Assembly (NCBI GenBank): GCA_010015745.1
Contig: ML978191.1
Coordinates: forward strand, 62,001-126,000
Direction: 5' to 3'
DNA: 64,000 nucleotides
From: Setomelanomma holmii
Taxonomy: Eukaryota; Ascomycota; Dothideomycetes; Pleosporales; Phaeosphaeriaceae
Shown: positions 47,993 to 60,563 of the stretch, one piece after another
Position numbering within the stretch: the stretch's first letter is position 1
Layout of the letters: each line of letters begins with the position of its first letter
Made by a program: the position numbers and the translations under genes
Notes under the pieces: model-generated
What the model saw: only the letters and a program-made list of their open reading frames with translations
Database searches by the model: none
What the model was told of the DNA's origin: nothing

Positions 47993-49723
47993 ATGCCAGA
48001 ACATGATATGCGCGAAGCGATCTTCCACGAGAATGAAAATGTCGAGATATACTCGCTGCCTAAAGGAGCCGTTCGCGTCAAACGTCGCATATGGCCACTC
48101 CTCATCCTTCTCATCCTAATACACCTCTCCACAGTCCTGTACACCATTCCATTAAATCGCGTGATTGAGCTTCGTCTCTGCCAATCTCACTACTCCACCG
48201 CCAACCCACCCGAGAAGCTATGCAAGATCGACGAAATACAGCGGCAACTCGCCTGGATACAAGGCATCATGGAAACAACGCTCGTTGTTTGTGGTATGTG
48301 CCCAATTGTGATAGTGAATGTGATGGTGCCGGTTTCGAGATTGATACCAGACGCGGCTAACACATGCGCGCCACAGATTTGGTGGTCACTGTTCCATTTG
48401 GGTTTGTCGCGGAAAGATGGGGTGTGAGGGTGGTATTGTGGTGTAATTTGGTGCCGAGGGTGTTTATGAGCGTTTGGGCGGTGGTTATTGGTGAGCGACC
48501 AGCATGGGTTGGAAGTGAGAGTTGTGGTACTGATCATTTGGTAGGACACTTTGATCACATTTTGCCGACGAAGTCGATCATTGCGGGCCCATTTTTGGCG
48601 GTACTAGGTGGAGAGTGTGTGCTTCAGTCTACGGTCTGGGCGATGACCGCTGCGTTGGTGAATAACGACTATGTCGACAGGTAAGTGATACCCCTGTCAT
48701 TCAATTGGCGTAAGGAACAAAACTCAAGATTTACAGAGCAAAATACTTCTCGTACCTCAGCTCGACATCCTATGTGGTATCCTTTGTCGGACCTACGCTG
48801 GCGTCGTTCACGATGAGCAGGAACCTATGGGCACCGTTCTACATCAACATCGTGCTCCTCGCATTAGCAGTCCCCGTAGTCATGCTGCTACCCGACAATG
48901 AACTCTTGCCGGTAAAATCTGGTGTAACAAGAGCCGGTAACGATGCAGAAGAAGCTGATCCACTACTTAGCCAGAGCGAGGATGTTCCGAACCACTACTC
49001 AAATGCCTTCGAAACTCAGCCTGGCATACTACAACGTATCAGGACTACTGTTCGGAAACTGGTGCGTCTTGTAGTTGGGCGACCAAACTTTCAGATCTTG
49101 CTGTGCTCGTTCTTCCTTACTGCACTGGCGAGCTCAGACACGAAACTGCTGGTTCAGTACATTTCGAAGAGATACGAGTGGACGTTTGCTCAAGCAGGCT
49201 ACATGCTTTCTGCAAAGGCTATCGTGAATTTCACGTTACTCGCCATTGTGGTCCCACGGATCGTCAAGTTTTCGATATCTTCGAAAGCAGTACACAGCTC
49301 TGAGGTCCGCTTAAACGTCTTAGGTGCGCAAATTAGCATACTGATCTCGGTGGTTGGCGTAGTGTGTGTGGCGCTAGCGTTCAAGTTCTGGATGATGCTT
49401 GTAGCGCTCATGATTTACGCACTCGGCTCAGCCTTGCCTGTCTTTACCATGTCACTGGTAAAGTCACCGCTCATAGCGCTGGCGCACAGTGATATCCAGG
49501 ACTTCAGCATTGTCATGTTGACCAAAACGCTTGGGTCATTGGTTGGTACGCCATTCATGACTGTACTCTGGGTACAAGCTATCAGGCTAGGCGGTGTTGG
49601 CCTGGGATTGCCATACTTCGTTTCTGGAGTAAGTACTGTATCCATTACTCGAGCTATCGCTAACAGTTGAACTAGTGTATATATCTTATGGCAGTGTTCG
49701 TAGTAGCATGCCTGAAAATATGA
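47993..49723 (+). CDS. Major facilitator superfamily transporter
   Basis: Five exons, 47993-48293, 48377-48490, 48545-48680, 48737-49628 and 49676-49723, give 496 residues with about 12 hydrophobic spans. Span 1 is IWPLLILLILIHLSTVLYTI. The loop after span 2 reads FGFVAERWGVR, the MFS signature position. A long hydrophilic central loop (ADPLLSQSEDVPNHY) separates the halves. The 48-nt last exon restores the end of the final span (CIYLMAVFVVACLKI). It belongs to the broad fungal drug/unknown-substrate MFS group; the substrate cannot be inferred. It ends 13 bp from the 3' end of the pseudogene on the other strand. Confidence 0.85.
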
Positions 49724-49736
49724 TACTCTACGCATG

Positions 49737-52700
49737 CTACCCCATCTTTTCGATACGCGACGCCAACAACGTGACTAACATGCCACTCGCAGCCACCATG
49801 TACGCGCTGACACCGAACGCACCTTGGACGTCGAACTGAAACTTCGACCACAGCACGCAAAACAACAAGCTTGCCACAAAGAAGATGACAAAAACGAAAA
49901 GGATAATGACGTCAAAATCCCAGCTCTCCTGGTAGTAAATGCCCCAGCCGTCTGCGGGCTGCCCGGCCTTGCCTTGCAGCTCGCCGCAAATCCGCTTTGG
50001 TAGTTGATCGAGGATCCAAGTATCATGTTCGTGAACATCGCCAGGACACGTAAAGAGCGATTTGAGATACTCGGGCGGCACAGGTGGGTACGTTGCGGGT
50101 GGACCGGGAATTCAGCGATACTCCGCGGACGGTGAAGGTTCGACCTTGACCTTAGGCGGGATGCATTCGCAGGCTGATGGGGCCGATGTGCTGACGCTGA
50201 CACAGCACGGGTCGTGGTGTCGAACGTCGACGCTGCCGCCAAGAGGGAGACGAAATTTGACGAAGAAGATGCCTTGCACGCTTTTGAGGGAGAGTAAATT
50301 GAGAAGACGACCTCGATGACGAGCGTATTGTTGGCGCATGAAGCATAGTAATGCACGATCGGTCTTGATAGCTTCGATGCGGTCTTGTTGAAGGAGTTTG
50401 CGGAAGCGATTGTGATGCATACAAGCCAGAAGGTGGAGCATTGAAGGCTGTGATATGGTTGTCGATGAGGCTGTGGACGTGGACGATGAGCAAGTGTTGG
50501 TATGCTGGGGCAGGCAAGGAGTCGATTTGAGGAGTTTCCAAACGCAGAGGTGCACTTCGCAAGTCCATTTCGAAGCCAGCGGCCCGGCCGTGGGACGACG
50601 TACTGCTGATTGCCAGCGTGTTGGCTGTACGGTGATGCAGATACCTTCACGCCGCTGGATCGCTCCATATGGTTGATCAGCTCCTCGACTCCGCCCTCGC
50701 GGAGCTCTTTCACGTCGCTGAAGTGTCTCTCGCCGCAAGCCTGCATCTTGTGTCAGTGAATGCAACCAGGTTGCAATGAAGAAAAGAACTTAATTTACGT
50801 ACACTTGACCATCGCAGACGGACTCGGTCTGACTGAAGTGGACGCTCTAACATCTCTGTGGCAATGAGTAGATCGTCCGTTGCCAAGAAGATGGCATCCG
50901 TCAGGAGATACAATGGCACCATGGCTGTTGGAAGCCTGTCTGGGTTTCGAAGATACGTATCATTAGTATCTGCAATGTCATGCTGCCACATCGTCCAAGT
51001 TCGACCTTTCCACTTTTCTTTGGAAAGCATGCGTCCTTCGGGCCTGGTTTTCTCATATTCCTCTCCACAAATCTGTTGGTCCTGTACATTCTCAATATAC
51101 GTAAGTCCTTGATCTTTAGGCAACACAAAAGCGTGTACTTGGGCGCGAAGGGTTTCGAAAGCATCGCTCTTGGTCAAGAACTCGCGAAAGACGACAAGAT
51201 CCTCACAGGCCTCCTCATTCACGGGTCGAGGCTCGGCTTCTTCATCCGAACTCTCGTCGTGTGGCTCGACACAAATCACTCGCTCATCCTCCGGCTTCGA
51301 TTGGAACTTTTCGACGATAGAACTGGCGAGCCATCGCGCTTTCAACAATACCAATCGCGATGCGAGACACTCAAGATGATCTCTGGCTTCACCGTCCAGC
51401 TGCTTTGCGTATGCATTGAGCAGTCTGCGCAAGTTTCGCTCTAGTCTTTCGGGCCTATGGCAGTATTACTGATAGCATCCTGATAAAGCGGTCGTAGCAC
51501 TTCGTCCTCAAGGAAGATCGAAATGAGTACCTTAGTAGCTGTGGCGATCTGGACTGCAGAGTATCCGCTGCTTTTGGACAACCCAGTGGCTAATGATGCC
51601 AGTGATGGTATCGAGAACACCGAAGCCACCGGGGCAGCATAGGACGACAGAGCAGATGCATTGTTGTCATCATCCTCGACCACATAGTTCTGCATGTTGA
51701 GCTCTTGGGACAGCCAGTGGCGGGCGTAGCTTGCATTGTTACTGCAAGTCGTGTCGTATTCGTTTCCTGGATTCAACCCCGGTTGCTTATTGTCGAGAAA
51801 TTGCTCGAGGATATCGGCTTTGATAACGCCGTTTTGAAAAGATTTGGCTGGACTGAAGTTTTGGAGTCGCTTCTCCAGTGCTGAAAGGATGCGCCTGGAG
51901 CCGGTGTCATTTAGCTCCATGATCTCCTCGTTGGCTATACTGAACGGACAATCCTGCCCACCACAAATCGGACATTTTGTGTCATCACTTTGAAAGTTCA
52001 TATTGCAAGCTGCGCATGTCCGAAATTGGAGCTCGGATAATGTTGGGATCGTATGTGACGGATTCGTACTGTCAGCCAGTATACCATCCGCTATATCTTT
52101 GTCCTGTGACCTTTCGGCACCATCCATGTCGTTTGTTTGGTGTGATTCCGAGCTGAATTGAGTCTTGGTCTCTGATGTCATGATTAATGGAACAGGGTTC
52201 GTTGCGCTGATTGCAACAGCTTGAAGAAGACTCCTCTTCGCCTGTCGCCAGTCCACACCAGCTGCAACGGGTTCGGTAGATGACTCTACATCGATAACCT
52301 TACCATCCTCGGTTTTGTGCTTCGTGTCCATGTCCATGGGGTCAGTTCGCTGTTCCTGTTGCTCAATCTCGCGCTTCTCGCGTTCTGACATGTTCACATC
52401 GACGTTTTCGTGCTCGTCTGATCTTTCTGAACGCATCGCACGCGTCATTGTAGAGTCCTTTTGTCGCGGGTCCGATTTCTTCGGCTGAATGCTCTCGTCG
52501 CTTCGATGTGATGGTGGAGTTTCCTTCGTCGCTGCTTTCCTCGACATATCAAGGATTGTTGATTGAGTACTAGAATAGCCGGCGAACGTGGTAGTAGTAT
52601 CAAAGAATTGGGGCGTGTCAAAATGAGATCCGGGAACGGGCTGTGGTACAGTGCCTCGTGGCGGTTGTGGGGTGGACCAAAGCGACCCATCATCGCTAGC

Positions 52701-55065
52701 ATTCGAAGGACGATGTACCTCGTGCCTAGGTTCTGGAACAATCAAGGTCGGATTGGGATCCGCTTCCTCTCCACCATACATGCCCATGAACATTCTGAGC
52801 TTGGGCGTAGTGTGACCAGATGTTTCTGCCGTTTGTGTTTGATCAGCATGTCTCGTGTGGCCTCTGTGAAAGTCGCATCACAGCCATCTTCTCCGCAGCG
52901 TATGGCAGGTATTGAGGCTTGCTTTTCTGCCTTAGAAGACCGAGAGGAAGTCTTGACTCGCTTAGATGATGAAGTGCCTTGGGTAGCCTTCTTCCATTCC
53001 TTTTGGTAACTCGCAACCGCAGTTGCAGTCTTTCCACTTGATACACCTGGGCGCTGGTTATGGACGCGATCATCTTTACTGCAAGTGGAAAGACGTGGTT
53101 TTAGAGGATCCATCACGGGAAGAAATTGTGGAATAGTGGAGTTGGACTCCTCGGTGACGCCAAGATCTCTATCTCCTATTACGTCCTTGCTTTGGCGGTC
53201 GGATTGCGTCTCCTTTCTTCGGGACGACTCGGTCGGCAACTTTACACTCGGCTGTTGTGATAGCTTGAGAGATGGTGGCGGCATATGATACGACTGACGT
53301 CGATTCACCTTATCGTTATTCACTAACGTATATCTCCCGGTCATATCGTGTCCGAATTCTGTAGGATGGCGGCGCTCAGTCTCCAAAGATTCCATACTGC
53401 GTTTAGGTCTAGACCAGTTTACTCCCGGTCTTGTGTATTGCGGTACAGGTGCTTGATGTGGAAGCGGTGGTGGAGGCGCTTGACGTGGGAGCGGTGGTGG
53501 AGGCATCGAAACCTGTCCCCTGTCGCTAGCATTTGCATCTTCGTCTTCTGAAGAGGATGAATACTCAGACTCATACTGGGCTTGCGGAAATGAACCGCCC
53601 GCTGCCATTGCGTAACGTGCTGAGTAGTTGGCTGTGCCTTGGCGAGCTCGGTTATTATAGTATGGGCTCACGTGGGCCCGAACGATTGAGCTTCGCCGGG
53701 TTCTCGCACTGCTCCCAATATGACCATGGTTTTCTGGACCATATACTAGAGAGTCATTGCCGAAAGCCTGTCCATAACTTGTGTTGGCAGGGCGAGTATT
53801 CGACGGAGGATTACCGCGGGTCGCTAACATATCCGTAATATCCCTAGCCCTTTCGTTCTTGGTTTCAACAGAGCGCTGCTTCACTTGTTGTGGACCAGAT
53901 GCACTAGCCTTTCGCCGTAATTGCGGAGCATTGGGTCGAGGAGGCCATCCCTCTTCCTCGTCTTCATCATACTCGGAACCGTCAAACCTTTTAGGGACGC
54001 GACGATTTCCATTGTCAGGTCTGGGTACTCGGTGCTCGACATGATACTGATATTCCAACCCTCTAGCTCCAACTTTTCCTTCATAGGACTCGCGTGCGCT
54101 CTCCGTGGTCTGAAGTGATTGAGGACGACCAGCCCTGCTGTCGTTCACCACTACGCGAGTGTTTTGGATATGATTTTCGGATTGAGGCCGGCCTCTCTGG
54201 CCTTTGTTTACCACTACACGAGCGGCCTGAGTATTGTAAGCGGTCTGAGACTGTCGATTGCGACTAGCACTATTCAGGCCGGGTGGCGGTGGATCGTACG
54301 GTGACACAAGTGGATGATGCATTGTATGATACGTTGCGATATTATGGTAGGCCGACCTGGAAGGTGGCGGGCCTTGCTCAGGTGGTGGAATTGAATAGCC
54401 CGGCATACTCCAGTAAGGATAGCTGGGTCACCGACAAAGCTTTGAGGCCGTGGACGAGCTTGGAATGAGGAACGACGACGCGTCTGGGCCGGCTGTAGGA
54501 CAGCTGGACCCTGCGTATACGGGCCCATTTGATAGTAAGACGATGTTAGCGGTACGTAAGTACCAAGGTCTGATCGAGCGGAAGGTGGAGTTATAGAGTC
54601 GCGCCCCCTTCCTCGTAGAGCATTTGGCCCGCATTAGGCGCAGTTGAGATCTGCACACTGTACATTGCTGTCCCGCTGACTCTGAACAATGATCGGACGA
54701 CGTCGTCGAGCGTCACGTGGAGCCGGTCTCGCCACTGGCGGTGTACTCCCGGTCAGTGTCGGTCGTCTCGTCGTTCTTGACGATGGCCTTGCTCTGCCCT
54801 CGACAGCTGATCCTGGCTCTGGCATTGCCTTGCTGCCGGTGCTGGCATAGCCTGCATCACTTCTGACGTCCGTGTTCGATTGAGCTTCGCTATACGAAGG
54901 CACTCTCATGCTTCGGGCGCCGGAGGGTGATTTTCTCGCTGCAAAATTGGCATTTGGAAAGGAATCGACGCTTTTGTGATCGCTCTCATCAGAGACATAG
55001 TCCTCGACAGTGGCCTTGTAGTTGGCTTCCGCTCCACCATCGCGAGTTGTCTGCTTTTCATCCAT
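49737..55065 (-). pseudogene. Decayed large gene: C2H2-finger protein with C-terminal membrane domain
   Basis: One family can be followed from 55065 down to 49737, but the frame changes repeatedly. Segments: 55065 to about 54640; 54600-54440 (TRRRSSFQARPRPQSFVGDP); 54434-52818 (SYPYWSMPGY, then finger CGEDGCDATFTEATRDMLIK); 52793-51447; 51455-50803 (RLERNLRRLLNAYAKQL); a normal intron 50747-50802; 50746 to about 50548 (GERHFSDVKELREGG); and 50547-49737, ending in two membrane spans (FDVIILFVFVIFFVASLLFC). The changes near 54437, 52810, 51450 and 50547 leave no room for introns and each fits one missing base. An in-frame TGA lies at 50112. The layout matches a large protein common in ascomycetes, with a REGG motif and a GWGIYYQE tail. 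Sequencing error is the alternative. Confidence 0.7.
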
Positions 55066-56747
55066 CGAACCTAGTGTGTAACACGGTGAATCTCAGCCTT
55101 GCTGAGTTGTCGGAAGCACTTTGAAGACGCCAGCAGAGCAAGCGTTGTCTCAACGGCTAAGGACAATCGGGCGGCTTTCAACTTCGTGCTGGAAAGATTG
55201 TATACAGACTGAGGACATGAAGAAGGTCAGTAATGCGGTTGTAGGGAGATTGAAGAATAAGTCCAGAAAGGTGGCTCAGCCTGCCAAGCCGGGCGCTTAC
55301 CATGACGATCCCACCCTGTGGCTTTCGACAGAAGACTCAGCCTTGTCATCTACCAGCACACAGGCTACCTTAGTCAAGCCGCATGGTAGTGTGGGTACGG
55401 AATGACTTAAGCGGAAAAGAGAACTCGTGGATGCTGCCAAATCGCGCCAATAACGCAAGGGGCTGTTTTTAAAGCACGAGCCGGTCCGAGGACTTCTCAG
55501 CGCAAGCAGGCACTTTTGGATTGTTCTGACGTGACTTTTACTCTGTACCAACCCTGAATCTCATTGGAACGGCAAAGGTCTCGTGATGTCGCGGGAGCGA
55601 CATTCTCTTCGAAATTGGCGCATTTCGACCCTTCCGGTTGTCCTCCCTAAATTCACGGCCTCCTCTCCACATGACGCATGCAGAGAGCCGGTATGTTGTC
55701 TCAAAGCTGCCATGCCAGTTCGGATGCAATTCTTGAGAAGCTAAAGGATATTTCTGAAAGTGGACTGACTGTGGAACCAGAACAACCATGCTTCACGGTG
55801 ATATTCGTGTTGAGAACGGCCACTTCTGGTGGCTGCTCGCACCAGGTCAATTGCTCATCGGATGAGCACGAAAGCTGGGCGGTCTTTCGACGCAGAATAG
55901 CACCAGACTCTGGATCGTCCACGCATGTGAATCTTCCTCCGATTGCTCGAAAGGCTAACTGCATCTTCAAACGGGCTGAGCGTGGCATAATTGTATCAGA
56001 TGTATGATTCTTAACCCACAGGAAGTACTGATGGAATTGTCTCAATCTGGGTTGGCGAGAAAGGTGAATCGGACGTGTAGGCAGGCCGTGGGTGGAGTAT
56101 CCTTTTTTTCTCCCTCACGTGATCCTAATAGACTAGCGCGATTGGATCGCGTGGTTCGTCAGGTCCACTTGCAGCAGCTTCCCTATGGTAACATCCATAC
56201 ATTATTGGTATGCACATAATGTCGCCTTCCCTCTAGCTCAGGCGAAAAGCTGCCGCGATACACTCCTCATACAACTCTGGGCTTGCGCCGTCCGTTGAGC
56301 ACATTTCTCGGGCGATCACTCCCTCGCCTTGAAAAGCGCGTCGCACAAATAGGCTTCGTTCCATTCTTCCAAAACAACGTAAGCGTCATTCGTAATTTGT
56401 ACCGGCTCGTTATATAGTGCGAAATGTATATCGATTCGAGATGCTGTCGCACTCTGTGACGCTCGTTGTCGTCGAGACGTGCAATTAAACGCTCTTTTAC
56501 GTCTACAATTTGACACCTCTTTCCGGTTCCTCACACGACAAAGCCACATATTAACCTGATACCTTACGAATCCCTTCCCTTTCCTTTGCAGGGCCAGACT
56601 TTTGCAGCAACTGATCATTGTCGTACTGCTTAAAAGCAGTCTGCTGACCTCGACAACAGAAACCACTCACGACCCAGATTCCGAGAAACCCGTGGCAAGG
56701 CTGTCCAGAGGACAATTACCGCGGCAACGTAGGACCACGTCTACTCA
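55066..56747. other. Region between the two decayed genes
   Basis: No gene was recognised. A plus-strand ORF at 55121-55405 (94 codons) looks weakly protein-like but matches nothing I know. The stretch 56590-56747 may hold the ruined 5' part of the WSC gene, with a hydrophobic run read from LLQQLIIVVLLKSSLL. Confidence 0.35.
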
Positions 56748-57174
56748 ATGGACCAGCTTTCCCTAGCAATAATTCTCTCACTCAACAAGGCTGCAAAGCG
56801 CGAGCTCAATTCTAGATTCGTCTCCTCATGTAACAACTGCTTACGACTGGACAGATTGTGTACCCAGAGAACGCGCACCGCCCCTAATGCGCCTTACAAT
56901 TATTTCGCAATCGAGGATGGTAGTCAATGCCGCTGTGGCAACGACTTCAAGCACGTAGCGGAGCAGAAACGCGGGGAGTGTAATACTCCTTGCACTGGAG
57001 CTACTACTTAGTCATGTGGTGGCCGAAATTGCTTGGATGTCTGGCAGAACGACGCTTGGAGACCGGTGAGTCTTACTTTCTCTTCCTGCTTGGCGATGCA
57101 AAAGTCACGCTTGCTCTACATCTGCTGTTCCATTATCCCAGAGTGAGATTCAGCTGCTGACCTTCATGAAGCAA

Positions 57175-57420
57175 CCAAGCCCGCGTCCAAGCCCACATCC
57201 CAGCTCGCGTCCCAGCCTAAGTCGACGACCAAATCCTGGCCCGCGTCCTAGCTCAAGTCCTTGACCCAATCCAGGACCTCGTCCTAGCCTTACCCCAAGT
57301 CGACGACCCTATCCTGGCCCACGTCCCAGCTCAAGTCCTCGACCAAACCCAGGACCCCAACCTAACCCGGGACCTCGACCGAACCCAGGCCTAAGACCCA
57401 GTCCCAGACCTCCAGTCGAC
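57175..57420 (+). repeat. Pro/Arg/Ser-coding tandem repeat array
   Basis: Imperfect units of about 24-60 bp of the type CCTGGCCCGCGTCCTAGCTC and CGACCAAACCCAGGACC recur through this stretch inside the WSC pseudogene. Confidence 0.65.
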
Positions 57421-57649
57421 GGACCCGGCCCATACCCATGGGATCCCAATCACGGACAGAACCCAAATCGTCCTAACCCGTGGACTCCCAACCGCCCGAG
57501 GCCCAGCCCACGCCCACCTGTTCAGCCAGCCCTATCAGACCATCCACCACAGTGGGTTGGTGACGGTGTCGATTGTCCGTACTTCGATCCCTACAATGAG
57601 TACTTGCAATTGGAACACCAGGAAAAGCCTGCTGGTGGAAGACCAAACA

Positions 57650-57840
57650 CTCCTCAGAACGGGTATAAGCCGAAGGCTCCTCAGCACAACCCGGATACTC
57701 CTCAGTATAAGCCGAGTACTCCTCAATACAAGCCAAACACCCCGCAGAATGGGTACAAGCCGAACCCTCCTCACAACGGGTACAAGCCAAAGCCTCCATC
57801 GAGTGGGTATAAAGCGAGCTACCCCCACAATGGCTACAGC
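57650..57840 (+). repeat. NGYKPxPP-coding tandem repeats
   Basis: Five or six imperfect units coding (Q/H)NGYKPxPP or QYKPxTP lie in the C-terminal part of the WSC pseudogene. Confidence 0.65.
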
Positions 57841-57900
57841 ACAGGCTCAAAGCCACAGCCAAAGCAGAGGAGATGGTTGAGCTGGCTCAAGTTCTGGTGA

Positions 57901-58932
57901 GGAATACCGTCTGAGGAACAGCATGACCTGAGCATATGAGGTATTGATTTGGATAAAAACTGGGAAAGTTGATACTGTAAGTGTGTCTGTCTTCTGGTAA
58001 GGTATTCATGCTGACTTTCTTGGCTCGGTAGATAGCATAGCGTTGCACTCTAATTTCTTTTGGTATTCTTCGACAATAGGCAGATTACTTGGCTGTAGCG
58101 AGGGTAGTCTGCATAGTTAGCAACAATGTATATGTCGTTTGTTCACATGTGCACCTTTCTATTTCTAATCCCGCCCTGGTTGCTTGGACTTGCTTGCATG
58201 CAACTCTGTGATAGTGCAAGGGCAAGATTCGTGTTCGTTCTCTTCACAGGAACGGGGTTTGAGACAATTTCCAGTCCCGTCCCGAAGGCGCTCAGAGCAT
58301 ATCAACTCCTGCCAAATTTGTTGAATTTAATGCGGGACGTTCAGTCATTGATGTGTAACGATCCTTCAGGTGCTGCGGTCCAATCATTTGATGTTACGTT
58401 GTGTCGTGGGCATGTTGCTGACGCTGTTGTATTCTAGTTGTACCCGTTGCTGAGTGCTAGCCGCAAGTCCCACACCCGCTCAAGTGAACAAGCGGCATTC
58501 GGAATTCACGACATCAGACTGCTGTGATCTCAGACCGTTCCATAGTGTTGGAATGGTACTAAGCGTAGGAGATGAATCTGAATATCATCGATGGCAATAG
58601 TCCTTACCAAGCAGCTAAGAGTGATCGATGATGCTGCTTGAGGCTGGCCGGGTCAACTTGAGCCAGAAGGGTGAGTCCGGGCGTTATGTCCTAGGCACGG
58701 AGAAAATGCGACCGTGCGCAAGAGGGTCCAATAAGTGTGGAGATGCGCCCGAACTTCAACTTCTTGCTGGTCGCAGTCTGGTAGCGTTCAACTCCTCCTA
58801 CCCCAGGATATCTTCCTCCTCTTTGCCCCTTCGCTCAAAAACTACCGTTGACCACAATTGCGCTTTAATTGCGCAGCTGTCGTGCCCTCCTACTCAGACC
58901 TCGCTCGGCGACTCCTTACTTTTCTACCCACC
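57901..58932. other. Intergenic region, ERG9 promoter
   Basis: No gene was recognised. The last 150 bases before 58933 are C/T-rich, a likely ERG9 leader. Confidence 0.45.
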
Positions 58933-60563
58933 ATGCCGAGCCCTGCGAGCATGCTATATTATGTCTTCCACCCCAATGAGTTGCGCTCGATCATCCAATG
59001 GTACGAATCTTCCTAGTCTACACGTCTGTCCGCGAGGAGCCCCAGACAAAAGGCGCAATATTTGACACGCGAGCAGGAAAGTTTGGCACAACCCCGTCCA
59101 CGAGCGCATTGAATCGAAAGAGTCCGAGAACCTCAAGCGATGCTTCTACTTTCTCACCATGACGAGCCGCAGCTTCGCGGCCGTCATCATGGAATTGCAC
59201 CCTGAGCTGCTCGTCCCCGTCGCACTTTTCTACCTCATCCTACGCGGCCTCGACACGGTGGAGGACGACATGACAATACCATTGGAGAAGAAGGAGCCAA
59301 TCTTGCGCAACTTCTACGAAATTCTGGAGCAAGACGGGTGGACGTTTAATGAGAACGGACCGAATGAGAAGGACAGGCAGCTCCTAGTCGAGTTCAATGT
59401 GGTAATTGAGGAGTTCAAGCAGATCAAGCTAGCGTACAGGGAGATCATCAAGGACATCACGAAGCGAATGGGAAACGGTATGGCTGACTACGCGAACAAC
59501 GCTGAACACAACATCAATGGAGTCAACACCGTCAAGGACTATGAGCTGTACTGCCATTACGTCGCAGGCCTTGTCGGCGAAGGTTTGACACGTTTATTCG
59601 TGGAGGCCGGGCTCGCGAACGCAGCTCTGCTTAAGAGGCCAGAGCTCATGGAGTCCATGGGCCAATTTCTCCAGCAAGTCAACATCACCCGCGACATCAA
59701 GGAGGATCTCGACGATGGACGACGGTTCTGGCCACGAGAAATCTGGTCGAAGCACGTGGACAAGTTCGAGGACCTCTTCAAGCCGGAGTACAAGCAGCAG
59801 GCGCTGAATTGCAGCTCAGAGATGATTCTTACAGCTCTGACCCGCGCCGACGACTGCCTGTACTATCTGGCTGGTCTGAGAGAGCAGAGTGTGTTTAACT
59901 TCTGTGCGATTCCACAATCTATGGCCATTGCTACGCTCGAGGTCTGCTTCCAAAATTATGCCATCTTCCAGAAGAACGTCAAGATCACCAAGGGAGAGGC
60001 ATGTCAGCTCATGATTGAGTCGTCACAAAATCTTCAATTGGTCTGCGAGGTGTTCAGGAAGTATGCGCGCAAGATCCACAAGAAGAACAACCCACAGGAC
60101 CCGAATTTCCTCAAGATCAGCATAGTTTTGGGAAGGGTAAGTAACTCCCACAAGTCTACGAACTACACTAAAGTCTCTCAGATCGAGCAATTCATCGAGT
60201 CAATTTTCCCTTCGCAGAAGCCTCCTGTCGACAAGAAGTCACCCGCTAGCGTCGAGGAGGCCGAGCGCAAGGCGAAGGAGGACGCAGAAGCCAAGTGGGA
60301 CATGATTTACATGATCACAGCAGTGATGCTGACTGTGGGCACAATCACGTTCTTCATGGTAAGTCTTCCTCATAGGCAAAAGGTCTTCGCTAACTGGTAG
60401 ATAGCTCTTCGTTGCATGGATGGCTGGCGCCCGCTTCGACATTGCCTACTATCAGTTCAAGGACCAGCTTGGAGAGCTCCTTGGCTGGTCTACTTCTAAC
60501 GTTACCAAAATCGCAGAAGTGACCAAAATCGTAGAGGCAGCTCCTGGTCACAGCGAGCTATAA
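58933..60563 (+). CDS. ERG9: Squalene synthase (farnesyl-diphosphate farnesyltransferase)
   Basis: Exons 58933-59000, 59077-60136, 60182-60358 and 60405-60563 give 487 residues. The start MPSPASMLYYVFHPNELRSI is taken at the first ATG in a CACC context; 58951 is a second option. The aspartate-rich motif DTVEDD begins at residue 82, and the second is in NITRDIKEDLDDGRRFWP. DYANNAEHNINGVNTVKDY and the C-terminal anchor (MIYMITAVMLTVGTITFFM then LFVAWMAGARF) fit the family. It joins two farnesyl diphosphates to squalene with NADPH at the ER, the first committed step to ergosterol. The 45-nt third-position intron (60137-60181) is a multiple of three and stop-free. Confidence 0.95.

Larger units (their letters stand above)
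56748..57900 (+). pseudogene. Decayed WSC-domain gene with Pro-rich repeats
   Basis: Two exons can be read, about 56748-57065 and 57142-57900, with a sound intron (GTGAGT...ATCCCAG). Exon 1 ends in the second half of a WSC domain: YNYFAIEDGSQCRCGNDF, GECNTPCTG, then an in-frame TAG (57009-57011) and CGGRNCLDVWQNDAW. Exon 2 has Pro/Arg/Ser repeats (PRPSSSPRPNPGPRP), interrupted by a TGA (57262-57264) where sister repeats have CGA. It then continues through a DCPYFDPYNEY segment and NGYKPKPP-type repeats to TGA at 57898-57900. Upstream WSC residues are degenerate and no start with a signal peptide is seen. Intact relatives are secreted or cell-wall sensor proteins. Both stops fit single C-to-T changes. 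Confidence 0.65.

Noticed and set aside
51441..51540. Possible intron (GTACTC...CCATAG) explaining the frame change near 51450
   Set aside because: It would remove a well-formed coding stretch, and the joined exon would still be in the wrong frame.
55121..55405. 94-codon plus-strand ORF beside the large pseudogene
   Set aside because: Plausible composition but no known motif or gene context; kept only as a note in the intergenic entry.
58126..58437. 103-codon ORF between the WSC pseudogene and ERG9
   Set aside because: The hydrophobic start looks signal-like, but the rest is featureless and there is no supporting context.
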